64,000 bases of DNA from Cranoglanis bouderius (lineage: Eukaryota; Chordata; Actinopteri; Siluriformes; Cranoglanididae). The notes beneath the pieces were generated by a model. That model searched no databases and was not told where the DNA came from. It saw only the letters and a list, made by a program, of their open reading frames with translations. Position numbers and translations under genes: made by a program. Shown piece after piece: positions 23,640-35,474 of the stretch (the stretch's first letter is position 1; every line of letters begins with the position of its first letter). The stretch lies in NCBI GenBank assembly GCA_023630585.1, contig CM042553.1, positions 20,308,020 to 20,372,019 of the forward strand, written 5' to 3'.

Positions 23640-24300
23640 GTTGTATAATGTTATCTTTATAGTATCACATCACCCGGATATAGTGATTTGTCCACGGATT
23701 TACTCTAGTAGGAACAGCTGTTCTTGTAGACTCAACTCTGATCTATAATCTGATCTATAATCTATAATTCCCGTTTGATTATAATGACACTAGGTTGTGT
23801 CATGGTTCTCAGGGGAGATGATGCAAATTTTCGGCGTAGAAAAAAAATAAATCCCTAACCACCAGGGTGCCGCGTCTGTCAAACTGAATATTTAAACAAA
23901 CCACACATTTGACATGTAAATAATTTGTCTGCCTATAAATTCCACCTTGGACTTTCACACAGCGCTGATGAAGTCTCACATCTGATTGGTCGAAAGATTC
24001 ACTGACGTCGATTCATTTTCTACAGGAGTAGCTGTGACGGCTACACTACGTTTCTATAGCAACAACGGAAACAAGGACTTGTATGGCGGACGCAGCACGT
24101 ACAAAAAATTAAAAAATATAATTATTGTCATTTATGATAAGTTTTCTGTGAGGAGATTTATTTATTTATATTTAACTGTTAAGGAAGGAGTCTCCAGTGT
24201 TAGAGGTAAAAATGTAATTTTTAGATGTTCTGATGTAGTAAAGTCTTTCCAGATGTTCGGTAACATGACAAGCTGCTTTTTTGCCTTTACTTTATGACCC
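23640..24300. mobile_element. Diverged MITE family copy
   Basis: Shares ATCTGATTGGTCGAAAGATT and GGAAGGAGTCTCCAGTGTTA with the copies near 21 and 31 kb. A further fragment with TTGGTCGAAAGCC lies near 25030. Confidence 0.4.
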
Positions 24301-24706
24301 TTTTAACTTAAAAAAATAAAATTAAACGATGGGCGCCGTCAGTATAGATTTATTTTACGAGAAATATAATAAAATAGGCACATTATTTAAATGGGTCCAA
24401 TAATATTTTTGGCTGTTTATTTGAGCCCTAGAGTTTCTTTCCCTCTCAAGTTTACAGCCATGGAATCTGTATTTATTATAGTTATCATTAAATTCCAGTT
24501 GACTTCAGTTATGGGCAAAGTAACTTTGATAACATTAGGAAATCACAGACTCTTCAGGAAGTGATGTTATATGATTATTTTTCCTATAACATCACGTCCG
24601 GTTGTGTTTCATTCCTTACGTACAGTAACTGTGCTAATAAATTTTCTATAAGGTATAAAATGAAAGAGTGATCGTCACAGCTCACTCAGTCTCTGACCCC
24701 CTTCAG

Positions 24707-24847
24707 ATCACAGACCTGCTGGACGTGGTGTTGGACAGCTTCATTAAGACCAGTGCTACAGGAGGACTGGGCTCCATCAAGGCTGAGGTGATGGCGGACA
24801 CTGCTGTGGCTCTGGCCTCTGGCAATGTCAAACTGGTGTCTAGCAAG
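24707..24847 (+). CDS. nf1: nf1 exon 32
   Basis: The exon is 141 bp, as in human, with acceptor cccttcag and donor gtgaca. It encodes ITDLLDVVLDSFIKTSATGG through MADTAVALASGNVKLVSSK. The donor merges directly into a long (CA)n tract beginning at 24851. Confidence 0.96.
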
Positions 24848-24849
24848 GT

Positions 24850-24850
<1 letters not shown>

Positions 24851-24925
<75 letters not shown>
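24851..24925. repeat. (CA)n abutting nf1 exon 32 donor
   Basis: About 37 CA units begin three bases after the exon boundary and include the end of the donor (gtgacacaca). Confidence 0.95.
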
Positions 24926-24927
<2 letters not shown>

Positions 24928-26071
24928 GTATGCCAAAATATACCGTAATCAGAATTTTCACATGGTAGGTACCTGAGCTTGAATGTTCCATTTTTAAAAG
25001 TGTTCCACATCATCCTCTAATCTCAAATGTGATTGGTCGAAAGCCGTGGCGCATATTCAGTGACATCCCTAAGCTGTTATCTAATCTAAGTGCTGAGAAA
25101 TCCTGTTTTAAATGTAAAAAATGATGTGATCTGTATCTATTTATCAGTGTCAGTTTTTACGTTTAAAGTTTCTGTCTATTCAGTCTATTGTTTAAAGTTT
25201 CTGTCCATCTGTCTATTTCTTTCTGATCTCCCTTTCCTGTGTGAAGGTGTGAGCGTGTTTTTAAAAAAAAAAAATCTTTTCTCACTTCTCTATTATGACT
25301 GCGGGGATTGTTCGAGTCATGCGGCGAAGGCCATGTGAGGTTGTGGCAGCGGGAGACGTGCCCGAGCAGGAAGGCCAGCACAGGGGCTGCTTTGTCCCCT
25401 TAGTATAAGGGTTATTAGGGTTTAAAAAAAAAAAAAAGGGTTATTGGGGTTTGAAAAACTTCCTGTTTCACATATTCTGCAACACTTCACGAAACACAGT
25501 CATGCTAAATCCCAGGAGGTTTAAATTATTTAGACATACCGGGATGTATTGATATATATTCTATAAGAGTGTTTCTCAGTGTTTTTGCTCCTGGAGTACT
25601 CCTGCCTTGCACAGAGATGGAGCTGGATGTACCCGCTTTGCCAGATCTTCTTTTTGTCAGTTTGTTTGTGCTCATTTGTACATCATGCATTATAATGGCA
25701 TTTGCCATGGTGTACTAATTGGCTGTTCTGCTTGTCCAATCACATCACCCTGAATGTCTTTCATGACAGAATTTGTTTATGATTAAACGTTTGTGAGCAC
25801 CTTTCTATTCCGAGGAGGTTTCCGTATCATGGGTTTCTTTGGAATTTGTTGTAATATGAATGTTCTTGTTCGTCACATCACCCTGTTAAGTGCTGAAAAG
25901 TGGATCAGGTTGCATGCCATCACGCCCGAAAGTAGTACTGTATCCTGTATTATACTCCAGGCTTTGATGTTTTAAAACTCCTTTTTAGTTTCAATTTCTT
26001 GGCCATGTTGTTAATAAAGGCTCATCCTCACTGTGTTCACAAGGCTGTAATCTGTAAACTTCTTTGCCCAG

Positions 26072-26351
26072 GTCATTATCCGCATGTGCAAGATCATCGA
26101 TAAGACGTGCCTGTCCCCGACGCCAACGCTGGAACAGCACCTGATGTGGGACGACATTGCCATCCTGGCACGCTACATGCTCATGTTGTCCTTCAACAAC
26201 CTGCTGGATGTGGCGGCTCATCTGCCCTACCTGTTTCACGTGGTGACGCTGCTGGTGGCCACAGGGCCGCTCTCTCTGCGCGCCTCCACCCACGGCCTCG
26301 TCATTAACATCATCCACTCGCTCTGCACTTGCTCGCAGCTCAACTTTAGCG
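26072..26351 (+). CDS. nf1: nf1 exon 33
   Basis: The exon is 280 bp, as in human, with acceptor tttgcccag and donor gtgagg. It encodes VIIRMCKIIDKTCLSPTPTL, DDIAILARYMLMLSFNNLLD and STHGLVINIIHSLCTCSQLN. The final g joins aa of exon 34 to give Glu. These are helices of the C-terminal repeat region. Confidence 0.97.
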
Positions 26352-26876
26352 GTGAGGGCATGCACACACAGTGTATCGATCTTAAGCATAAGGCACAGCT
26401 AGAGCACAACGGCAGAAATGCCAATACTTTGCTAATAATGTAAGCCAAGACCTTGTTAAAATAACTAAGGAAGGTCCAGACTTGACAGATTTTTCACCTC
26501 ACACCAGTCAAATCAGTCTGTTTTGGTTTTTAGTGGGCAATACTTTCTTTAGTGCACTGCCAGTTGCCATGGTTTCACTTGTAGCACCAGGGTAGTGCAG
26601 TATAGCCACGCAAAATGAAACGCCTAACCACGAGATGTACACAAAGCCACCCGCAGATGTCTTCCTGCTAAAATGAGATGTTGTGCTTATTTGGACCACA
26701 CAAATAGAATATTTTTTGTGCTGAAAATAGAAAGCATCTGTGCATCAGTCATTAGTCTGGATTAATAGCTTCTTCCTTTTTCCTAATTAATCTGAATCAG
26801 CCTGTAAAGAGAAACTAACGGAGCAGGTTAATAACAAATGCTGTGTTGTTGTTGTTTTTTTTGTCCCACCTTCCAG

Positions 26877-27091
26877 AAGAGACCAAGCAGGTGTTGAGGC
26901 TGAGTCTGACCGAATTCTCACTGCCCAAGTTTTACCTGCTGTTCGGCATCAGTAAAGTAAAGTCTGCGGCCGTCATAGCTTTCCGCTCCAGCTACAGGGA
27001 TCGCTCCTTCTCGCCGGGATCGTACGAGCGAGAGACCTTCGCTCTCTCCTCGCTGGAGACGGTGACAGAGGCCCTGCTGGAGATCATGGAG
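26877..27091 (+). CDS. nf1: nf1 exon 34
   Basis: The exon is 215 bp, as in human, with acceptor ccttccag and donor gtactc. It encodes ETKQVLRLSLTEFSLPKFYL, KVKSAAVIAFRSSYRDRSFS and LETVTEALLEIME. A T-rich polypyrimidine tract precedes the acceptor. Confidence 0.97.
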
Positions 27092-27740
27092 GTACTCATA
27101 GCAGATGATCATAGCAGATGATCGATGGTCGGCGGCCAGATTACATTTTTTTTCTGTCTCATTGCTTGAGAGACAGTCAGCCAGACTTTCAGAAGGATTT
27201 CTTTCTTTCTGTATGTTCTCAATATTTTAGCAGAAGTATAATAGATAAAAAATTTATTTTCCATGTTTTTTTTCATCTGCACACCATCTTTTCTTTCTTA
27301 AAGATCACTTAATGTTGCCTTGGCTTAGGTTTAAATGTCCTGAAAAGTATTTCTGCTCTAACCCAGAAAACCACAGTATACTGCGTACTCGCTGAGACAG
27401 GCTCCTGTACCAGTTCCATTTACAAAAACGTGGCCTTCACATTTTTAGAATAAGTCTTGAACACTTCCTCATACTGCTGCTGCCAGGTTATTTTAACAGC
27501 ATCGAAGAACCTGCTGGGTTTTTCCACACACCACATACTCATTGTTGTGTGAAATTGAAATGATTGCAATGATTTGGATTGGATATCTGAATTAATAATC
27601 ATATATCAAGGTGCACTTATTGTCTTTAGAAGCAGATACACACCACTGAGTGGGGTTAAATAGCGGGGACATGTTTGGCATCGGCGTAATGAATGAAATG
27701 AGTCATTTGTGTGTAATCCGGTCTCGTTTCTTCCCGTCAG

Positions 27741-27802
27741 GCTTGCATGAGGGACATTCCGGGGTGTAAATGGCTTGATCAGTGGACCGAATTGGCTCAG
27801 AA
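27741..27802 (+). CDS. nf1: nf1 exon 35
   Basis: The exon is 62 bp, as in human, with acceptor cccgtcag and consensus donor gtaagt. It encodes ACMRDIPGCKWLDQWTELAQ plus a split Lys/Arg codon that continues in exon 36. Confidence 0.95.
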
Positions 27803-27973
27803 GTAAGTAACCACCCACTCATCCTCTGTACTCTGTACTCTGCTATGCAAAATACTGATGCAGTATATGAGACATGTAAATGTGTGAGGATAGTCAGTGA
27901 GTCATTCTTTCACTGATTTTGTAATTAGTCTGCATGTTTTGTTTTTGTTTTTTTTGTGCTACTCTGTCTGCAG

Positions 27974-28088
27974 GTTCGCTTTCCAGTACAACCCTTCTCT
28001 ACAGCCCAGGGCTCTGGTGGTGTTCGGCTGCATCAGCAAGCGCGTCACCCATGGTCAGATCAAACAGATCATCCGCATCCTCAGCAAG
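27974..28088 (+). CDS. nf1: nf1 exon 36 (GC splice donor)
   Basis: The exon is 115 bp, as in human, with acceptor tctgcag. It encodes FAFQYNPSLQPRALVVFGCI and SKRVTHGQIKQIIRILSK. The only donor that keeps length and phase reads aag|gcgagt, a GC donor. The next GT (28092) would add 4 bp and break the frame into exon 37. Confidence 0.93.
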
Positions 28089-28654
28089 GCGAGTCACATG
28101 ATCATGACTATTTTTGTACAGTGATTACAAGACATCTTTCCATGGCACTAGAACGCAGCTCCCAAAATCACCCAAAACACAACCCAGTACTGATCTGTTA
28201 TGCCACTTATATTAATGTTCACCATGCACTTAAGCAGACAAGTAATAAACAGATTTTTATATGTTAATGTTATGTAGCAGCATTGACTCCTTGGGATTCT
28301 TGGGGTCTCTAGACTCTGATTAAGTCTCACTTGGCAATCACAGGCAAAATAAAGGACTTACACATACAAACATAGAAGGCTGCCGAAGTGACAAGCTCAT
28401 GAGTTCCGTTTCTCAAGATCTATTTCATGGCCTCCAAATATGTAAAGTATGGCAAATACTGTGTTTTAAAATGAGTGAGAATCAAAGAAATCCACAGGAA
28501 CCTAATCACGGAGATGATTGATAAGGTTACACTGTACATCAAACTTTGAATGATGCATAAAGACATACTGGAGTCACTGGTATTGTGACATGGATATACC
28601 ATTATCCTGTATCACATTAAGCAACTTCTTGACTGTATCTGCCAAATAATTAAC

Positions 28655-29636
28655 TGAAGGCCAACAAAGATCACTCCAAGAGCAAGACGTGTAATAGTCC
28701 GCAAGGTCACAAAGGAAGCCAGGGTAACTTCTAAGCAACTAAAGGCCTCTCTCACATTGACTAATGTTAATGTTCATGAGTCTGCCACCGGAACACTGAA
28801 CAATAATGGTGTGCATGGCAGAGTTGCAAGGAGAAAGCCACTGCTCTCCAAAAAGAACATTGCTGCCCCTCTGCAGTTTGCTAAAGATCACGTGGACAAG
28901 CCAGAAGACTACTGGAAAAAAATGTTTTGTGGACAGATGAGACCAAAATAGAACTTTTTGGTTTAAATGAGAAGGGTTATGTTTGGAGAAAGGAAAACAC
29001 TGCATTCCAGCATAAGAACCTTATCCCATCTGTGAAACATGGTGGTGGTAGTATCATGATTTGGGCCTATATTGCTGCATCTGGGACAGGACGACTTGGC
29101 ATCATTGATGGAACAATGAATTCTGAATTATACCAGCGAATTCTAAAGGGAAGAGAAAGTGGGTCATGCAGCAAGACAACGACCCTAAACACACAAGTCG
29201 TTCTACCAAAGAATGGTTAAAGAAGAATAAAGTTAATGTTTTGGAACGGCCAAGTCAAAGTCCTGACCTTAATCCAATAGAAATGTTGTGGAAGGACCTG
29301 AAGCAAGCAGTTCGTGTGAGGAAACCCACCAACATCCCAGAGTTGAAGCTGTTCTGTACTGAGGAACGGGCTGAAACTCCTCCAAGCCGATGTGCAGGAC
29401 TGATCAGTTACTGGAAACACAACAAGGGGGTCACATCAGATACTGAAAGCAAAGATTTACATACTTTTGCCCTCACAGATCTGTAATATTGGATCATTTT
29501 CCTCAATAAATAAATGACCATGTATAATATTTTTGTCTCATTTGTTTAATTGGGTTCTCTTTATCTACTTTTAGGACTTGTATGTTTTAGGTTATATTTA
29601 TGCAGAAATATAGAAAATTCTTTCAAGCACCACTGT
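28655..29636 (+). mobile_element. 5'-truncated Tc1-like transposon
   Basis: The reading frame, broken by frameshifts, shows Tc1 transposase pieces: RPTKITPRARRVIVRKVTKE (DNA-binding region), then KKNIAAPLQFAKDHVDKPED, WTDETKIELFGLNEKGYVWR with the first catalytic Asp, HGGGSIMIWAYIAASGTGRL, QQDNDPKHTSR with the second Asp, and SPDLNPIEMLWKDLK with the third acidic residue. The right terminal repeat ends ...CAAGCACCACTG before TA at about 29635. The left terminus and N-terminal domain are missing. It is inactive and sits in the nf1 intron after exon 36. Confidence 0.85.
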
Positions 29637-30035
29637 AGTTAAACTTAAACTAAATTAATACTTTGATTTGCAAAAAAAAATTATTTTAATCACTCTACCT
29701 CTGTCTCTGCGCCATTGTGGTGGTTTCAAAATGCAAATTTCCCCCTAACAGCCTGAAGCTGCGCTATTTGAATCAAGTTCAAGTTCAGTTTAGATTTTAA
29801 ATTTATGAATTATAAATCAGATAAAACCACTATAGAGCTGCCTTTAATAAGCGATAGCATCATGCACTCTGGCGTTATATTTCCTGTTTCAGAGGTAATG
29901 ACCCTTCAGACTTCCTCTAACACCCGGAAATTAGCTGTGACTGCAGGATGAAAACAGCTGCTAGTTACTGTAATGACCACAGAGCGTCTGAATTGTGTAA
30001 TTCACTGCCTAATAGACCCTTTGCTGTGTGGACAG

Positions 30036-30137
30036 GGTCTGGAGAGCTGCTTAAAGGGTCCAGACAGTTACAACAGCCAGGTTCTGATCGAGGCCACGGT
30101 CATCGCTCTCACCAAGCTGCAGCCCCTGCTGACCAAG
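30036..30137 (+). CDS. nf1: nf1 exon 37
   Basis: The exon is 102 bp, as in human, with acceptor gtggacag and donor gtagac. It encodes GLESCLKGPDSYNSQVLIEA and TVIALTKLQPLLTK. The upstream intron carries the 5'-truncated Tc1 copy. Confidence 0.96.
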
Positions 30138-30468
30138 GTAGACCAAAATCAGATCAGATCAACTCGCACACACTGCATGTGAGGAGAAGAATTATTTTGA
30201 GTAAATATGCAAGTATTAAAATTGGGAAAGAACAAAAACTGATTGAAAATGTAAAGTGAACAGACACTTTGTTGTTAATAGTAATAAAGGCTAGATATCT
30301 TGTACTAGCTAGGATTCAGTGATAGAGTTGCATGATATACCATATTATAACCCGATTATCAGCACACGCATAACTGGATATGTAAAAACAATGACGTTGT
30401 GTTGTACTATTATAAACCAGGGATTTTTAAAAAAATATATACTTTTATATGCTGTTAATCCTGGGTAG

Positions 30469-30609
30469 GACTCGTCCATGCACAAGGCGCTGTTCTGGGT
30501 GGCCGTAGCAGTCCTGCAGCTGGATGAGGTGAACCTGTACTCGGCAGGCACGGCCCTGCTGGAGCAGAACCTACACACACTGGACAGCATGCACGTCTTC
30601 AACGACAAG
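30469..30609 (+). CDS. nf1: nf1 exon 38
   Basis: The exon is 141 bp, as in human, with acceptor ctgggtag and donor gtgctc. It encodes DSSMHKALFWVAVAVLQLDE and SAGTALLEQNLHTLDSMHVF ending NDK. Confidence 0.96.
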
Positions 30610-30699
30610 GTGCTCCATGCATTCATATACAATTCCTAAAAAAAAAAAAAATTGTTTAAAATGCGGATTTGCAGGTTGATGATAATTTCATTGCATCCT

Positions 30700-31350
30700 T
30701 TTTAGTTCTTATTAAACTGAGCTTATACCACAGTGAATTCTGTCGATTCAAATCACAGGTTTATATTAATGCACTCATTCTAATGCGTTTTTGTTTCTAT
30801 AGTAACACCTAATTCAAAAGGAACCCTAAGGTGGACAATCTGCATAACCGTATTTAAAAAATGATGAAAGGATTTGTTGTTTTTTAACAACGAAAAATGT
30901 CGTCATTGATATTATACGTTTTCTAGCATTGATTTTACATTTATGGAAGGAGACTCCAGTGTCAGTCAGAGGTAAAGCTGTAACTTTAAGTTTTCCACCA
31001 CGTGAAAGTCTACAGGGCAGAGAAGTTTACATCTTTTATATGTTATTTTTAATCATCTCAAGAGAGAGAATAAAAGACATAAGTGCTGTAACGTAAGTGA
31101 TAAACAGGACTTGTCTTACGGACGTTCCACGGCATTAAACATAACTATAATTTGATAAAATATACAACGTGTTGTTCTTTAATAAATAAAAGTTGTAGCT
31201 GTTGGAAAATTGCTGTGGTACAAGAATAAAACACTTCGGTGTGTTCCGTTATAATAAAATAATTCACTTGGTGGTAACAATAACTCTGTTTTGCGTCCGG
31301 TCGCATCACATCCTGTGCGGTTCATCACAGCGCTTCTCGAAGTGTTTTCT
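30700..31350. mobile_element. Intronic MITE family copy
   Basis: GGAAGGAGACTCCAGTGTCA, AACATAACTATAATTTGATA and AATAAAACACTTCGG follow the same order as in the 21 kb copy. Confidence 0.45.
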
Positions 31351-31569
31351 TCCATACTTATCATGTTTCAATATGCAAATGCTGTTCACCTTGGGGAAGA
31401 TGCGGGGCACTTGGGTGGGCTCTGGGGGTCAATTTGCATAACCATAGAATGTAGGTAAAGGTAAAAGTGCACTGTTGCTGGTTTTGAGTGAATTTTTGTG
31501 CTCTGGCAATTTATTATTAGTAGTAGTAGTAATCCTGACACGGCGGCCATGTTTGTTTTCTTGCTGCAG

Positions 31570-31696
31570 AGTCCTGAGGAGGTGTTTATGGAGATCCGTA
31601 AGCCTCTGGAGTGGCACTGCAAGCAGATGGATCACTTCGTCGGCCTCAACTTTAAGTCCAACTTCAACTTTGCGCTTGTGGGTCATCTGCTCAAAG
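31570..31696 (+). CDS. nf1: nf1 exon 39
   Basis: The exon is 127 bp, as in human, with acceptor ttgctgcag and donor gtgaga. It encodes SPEEVFMEIRKPLEWHCKQM, then DHFVGLNFKSNFNFALVGHL ending in a split Gly codon. Confidence 0.96.
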
Positions 31697-31792
31697 GTGA
31701 GACATTATAAAATATCCACTACTGTAAAAACTCCTCTCTGAATTATGCGAGAGCATGCTTTCACATCCATCCCCCCTCCCCCACATGCTCAG

Positions 31793-31924
31793 GCTACAGG
31801 CACCCTTCCCCCACCACTGTGGCACGGACGGTGCGCATCCTGCACATGCTTCTCAGTCTGGTGGGAAAACATCTCAGCTGTGACAAGTTCGAGGTCAACA
31901 CGCAGAGCGTCGCATACTTGGCTG
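31793..31924 (+). CDS. nf1: nf1 exon 40
   Basis: The exon is 132 bp, as in human, with acceptor catgctcag and donor gtgagc. It encodes YRHPSPTTVARTVRILHMLL and CDKFEVNTQSVAYL. The intron before it is only 96 bp. Confidence 0.96.
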
Positions 31925-32025
31925 GTGAGCGCTGATCGCTGTGCTAATTTCAGCACCGATGCGCTGCTGTGTGCTTTCTTCCTGACCACTCTATCTTTAT
32001 TTTTGTTCACCGCACATCATCGCAG

Positions 32026-32161
32026 CTCTGCTCACTGTGTCAGAGGAAGTGCGTAGTCGGTGCAGTCTGAAGCACAGGAAGTCTCTGCTCCTCTCCGATG
32101 TTGCCATGGAGAATGTTCCTATGGAGACGTACTCGGTGCATAATAGCGACCCTGGCTGCAG
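32026..32161 (+). CDS. nf1: nf1 exon 41
   Basis: The exon is 136 bp, as in human, with acceptor atcgcag and donor gtgcga. It encodes LLTVSEEVRSRCSLKHRKSL and MENVPMETYSVHNSDPGC. It is flanked by introns of 101 and 80 bp, so exons 40-42 form a compact cluster. Confidence 0.96.
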
Positions 32162-32241
32162 GTGCGAACCATAAGATTTAACATCCCTGACCTGTAAATA
32201 ACTACGCTGAATATGAAGCGAACATGTTGTTTTTATTACAG

Positions 32242-32399
32242 GACGTTGAGAGAGAACCATCCATGGGTGTCCCCTAAAGTTTCAGAGCGGTACTTGGTCG
32301 CAAACTACCCCATCGTGGGCCAAATCAGCCCTCGGACACGGAAATCCATGAGCCTGGACATGGGCCAACCATCTCAGGCCAACACCAAAAAGCTCTTGG
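32242..32399 (+). CDS. nf1: nf1 exon 42
   Basis: The exon is 158 bp, as in human, with acceptor tattacag and donor gtaaga. It encodes TLRENHPWVSPKVSERYLVA through SPRTRKSMSLDMGQPSQANT to KKLL. The Ser-rich MSLDM region is conserved. The first half is more variable than neighbouring exons. Confidence 0.96.
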
Positions 32400-32554
32400 G
32401 TAAGACTGACACTACGCACACATGAGGCATGAAGATGCCATCATAGAATCATGACTGACCACATGTTAAAAGTGACACTAATCAAGTCTTAATAAAGCCT
32501 ACGACAACTTCCTGTTCCTGTGTGTATGTGTATGTGTATGTGTGTGTGTGACAG

Positions 32555-32677
32555 GAACGAGAAAAAGCTTCGACCACTTGATATCAGACACTAAAGCACC
32601 AAAGAGGCCAGAGATGGAGTCTGGCATCACCACGCCACCCAAGATGAGGAGAGTAGCCGAGAACGACTACGAAATAG
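32555..32677 (+). CDS. nf1: nf1 exon 43 (nuclear-localisation motif)
   Basis: The exon is 123 bp, as in human, and its first two bases complete Gly. It encodes TRKSFDHLISDTKAPKRPEM and then ESGITTPPKMRRVAENDYEI. The KR...KMRR bipartite basic motif, known as the neurofibromin NLS, is intact. The acceptor is preceded by a (TG)n tract (about 32519-32550) in place of an ordinary polypyrimidine tract. Confidence 0.96.
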
Positions 32678-33955
32678 GTGTGAATTTTATGTGCGCGTGT
32701 GGTGCACTAGTGAAGAAAAGATGTTGAAGAGAGCTGTATGCATGTGTGTGGTAATTGAAAATAACTGTGGTCTGAAAGACGTGACACATCTGAATCAGAC
32801 ATTGTTGTCGAGGCAATGAACAAATATACATAATGACTGGCGTAGTTAAGACTGCACACAGTTTTGATGTTTCGTATATTGAATATGCATATTAAAAGTA
32901 CACAATTGTTCAACCCAAACATTTTGCTGCCTGAAAATACCATGGAGGTAAATCCGATCGTCCAATCACACGAGAGAAGCGTCGCACATCATGCTGTGGT
33001 GGAAAGAATGTTGAACCAGATATGAAATTTACACAAATTTTCCACACCAAATGTAGCCAGTCAGCTTATATCTTATATCTATATCATATCTATAGAAAAG
33101 AACAAAACGTCACCATGTAGCTGAACGCTGTAACACTGTGGTTGGCCCCGTCCCTAAAGATTAAAGGTGGAATTCCATCAGAAAGCTGGAAGTGATGTGG
33201 AAGATGATGATAAAATAATTTCGCTTTAAACTTAAATGTCTAGATACTGACTACACCTGCTGTTTCATAAAATTGTTTACTAAAAAGGAGATTAATTAGC
33301 TCAACAGCAAGTGTATGAAGTGAAAAATTGGGGTTTTGGCCAAAATTTTTTTTTTTTTTCTGCTTGTAACATGTCGACTATAAAAAGATTCCTGCGAGCT
33401 AGTTTACACAGTATTAACACGATGGTTAAAACAGTCTATATGTCTAAAGATATCTAAAACCTCATTAGCTAAGTGTGATTTCCTCACAGTCTCACGATTT
33501 GCCCAAGTTGTCGGGTAGCTACGTTTCCAGGAAGACGGACATGAACCTAATCTAATTCGGTTTGCTAATTCTGATTTCCGAAATGTCCGGCATGCTCCTG
33601 AGCCGCAGTCAGAATGAAATCTTTACATATAATTTGTCTCTGTTGACTTGTGGAGGTCATCAGATTTTAAAATACTGGAACTTGCGGTTGCAATAGAGGA
33701 ACATATTTCAGTTCAGGAAAGCCTGTAGTTCTCAGAGCTATAAATAGTAGAAAATTCAAAAAACTCAAAATTTCTCTATGTGAAGGGTTTTCCCAGGCCA
33801 TCACACAAATGTGCAATATATTTGCATATTTCAGCAGGCATTGACATCAGTTTTAATAAAGAAGCAAACTTTAAACACCAACCATATGCTGAGTGATTAA
33901 TTTATTTTTTTTGCTGAAATGTACATTAATATTTTTTGTTTTGTTTTTTTAACAG
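32678..33955. other. nf1: nf1 intron 43, no gene seen
   Basis: 1.28 kb of AT-rich intronic DNA. No repeat or coding signal was recognised apart from homopolymer T runs. Confidence 0.6.
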
Positions 33956-34080
33956 AAACCCAAAGAATCTCTCAGCAGCACCACCACCTGAGGAAGGTCT
34001 CCGTGTCTGAGTCCAACGTCCTCCTGGACGAGGAGGTCCTCACTGACCCGAAGATCCAGGCGCTCCTCCTCACCGTGCTG
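33956..34080 (+). CDS. nf1: nf1 exon 44
   Basis: The exon is 125 bp against 131 in human, with acceptor tttaacag and donor gtgcga. It encodes TQRISQQHHHLRKVSVSESN and VLLDEEVLTDPKIQALLLTV. The two missing codons fall in the short Ser/Gln/His stretch after RIS, so the frame is kept. Confidence 0.95.
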
Positions 34081-34397
34081 GTGCGAGCTCAGCTCTCTCG
34101 CACACTTTCACACTTACACAGTCGTCATTTGTCTCGGTTCCTTTTTCAGGGCTCTTTGGTGTGTTTGTCTGTGCAACATATTTGTTTCCTGTTGTCTTTT
34201 CTGCCTCTCTGTCTGCATCTCTGTTCCTCTTCAGGAGTTCACTTTTAGCAATTTTAAGTTGTTTCACAAGCTCTTGACTTCTCCATTTTAAAAGGATATT
34301 GCAAATTTCCTTTAAAAAAAAAAGAAATTCCCAAAGATATTTAAAATCAAGCATAATCAACTGTAAACATATAAACAACTGTATGTTTCTGTTGCAG

Positions 34398-34498
34398 GCA
34401 ACTCAGGTCAAAAACACCACGGACGAATTCGACCAGAGAATTCTCTACGAGTTTTTAGCCGAGGCCTGCGTCGTCTTTCCAAAAGTCTTTCCTGTCGT
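34398..34498 (+). CDS. nf1: nf1 exon 45
   Basis: The exon is 101 bp, as in human, with acceptor ctgttgcag and consensus donor gtaagt. It encodes ATQVKNTTDEFDQRILYEFL and AEACVVFPKVFPV. Confidence 0.96.
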
Positions 34499-34856
34499 GT
34501 AAGTCGAAGCATCGATTTATAATGAATAACGATGAATATATGAATATACACATTGAAAATGATGTGAATCCTACAAGCCCCGCCCCTTCCCCATTGTACA
34601 CTGGTGCCGCATAGCCAGTATTTGTATACGGGAACATGACTGGCTTATACTTTATGATGCAACAACACCAATCATATATTTAGTAGTCATTTTTCCAGCT
34701 CCCAAATGAATTCCTCTGAAATAACTTAAGTATAAAAACGCATTTTATAATGCTGAAAGTAATGTTAACTCACCAGCAAGACACCCACCTACAGTTTCTC
34801 TTTAAGATCTCTCGGATTTCTTTATTTATAATAATCTTTATTTGACACTTTTGCAG

Positions 34857-34999
34857 TCACAACCTCTTGGACTCGAAGATCAACACGCTGCTTTCCATGT
34901 GCCAGGACCCAAACCTGCTGAACCCGGTGCATGGCATTGTACAGAGTGTAGTGTACCAGGAGGAGTCACCACCGCAGTACCAGCCCTCATATCTTCAGA
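34857..34999 (+). CDS. nf1: nf1 exon 46
   Basis: The exon is 143 bp, as in human, with acceptor cttttgcag. It encodes HNLLDSKINTLLSMCQDPNL and VHGIVQSVVYQEESPPQYQP. The donor gtaaac leads straight into (CA)n from 35004. Confidence 0.96.
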
Positions 35000-35001
35000 G
35001 T

Positions 35002-35003
<2 letters not shown>

Positions 35004-35038
<35 letters not shown>

Positions 35039-35052
35039 GACACACACACACC
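35004..35052. repeat. (CA)n abutting nf1 exon 46 donor
   Basis: CA repeats begin four bases after the exon end (gtaaacacac), interrupted by CGCAGA near 35035. Confidence 0.95.
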
Positions 35053-35427
35053 GCATTTGCCATGCCCACCCAGATCATCCAATAAACTGGGCTTACACTG
35101 CATGCTTTTGACATGATTTATAAAAAAATAAATAAATAAATCACACATGAATCACACAGTGTGAGAGGCTTAATGTTAACTAGCTAGTAAACTTGTAGTT
35201 ACAAGTTTATTTATATATTTATGTGATAATTATTATCAAGCTACTGCAAATAAAAATGATTGTCTGTGAATTAAACTCTATTACAATATACACAATTCCT
35301 GTGTTAATGTAATATTGTGTAACAGGGTCTTATTTATCAGTGTACGTTTGTTTGAGTAAGAGAGGATGATCACAAGTCATACTGACATGACATTACCCCT
35401 CTTCCCCACTTTCTCTCTCACCCACAG

Positions 35428-35474
35428 GTTTCGGATTTAATGGACTCTGGAGATTTGCTGGGCCTTTTTCAAAG
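35428..35474 (+). CDS. nf1: nf1 exon 47
   Basis: This 47-bp micro-exon has the human length, with acceptor cacccacag and donor gtattg. It encodes FGFNGLWRFAGPFSK. It was found by phase and family match. Confidence 0.95.

Noticed and set aside
24668..24991. ORFs reading through the (CA)n tract
   Set aside because: They join nf1 exon 32, or its antisense, to dinucleotide repeat translation; only the exon is real.
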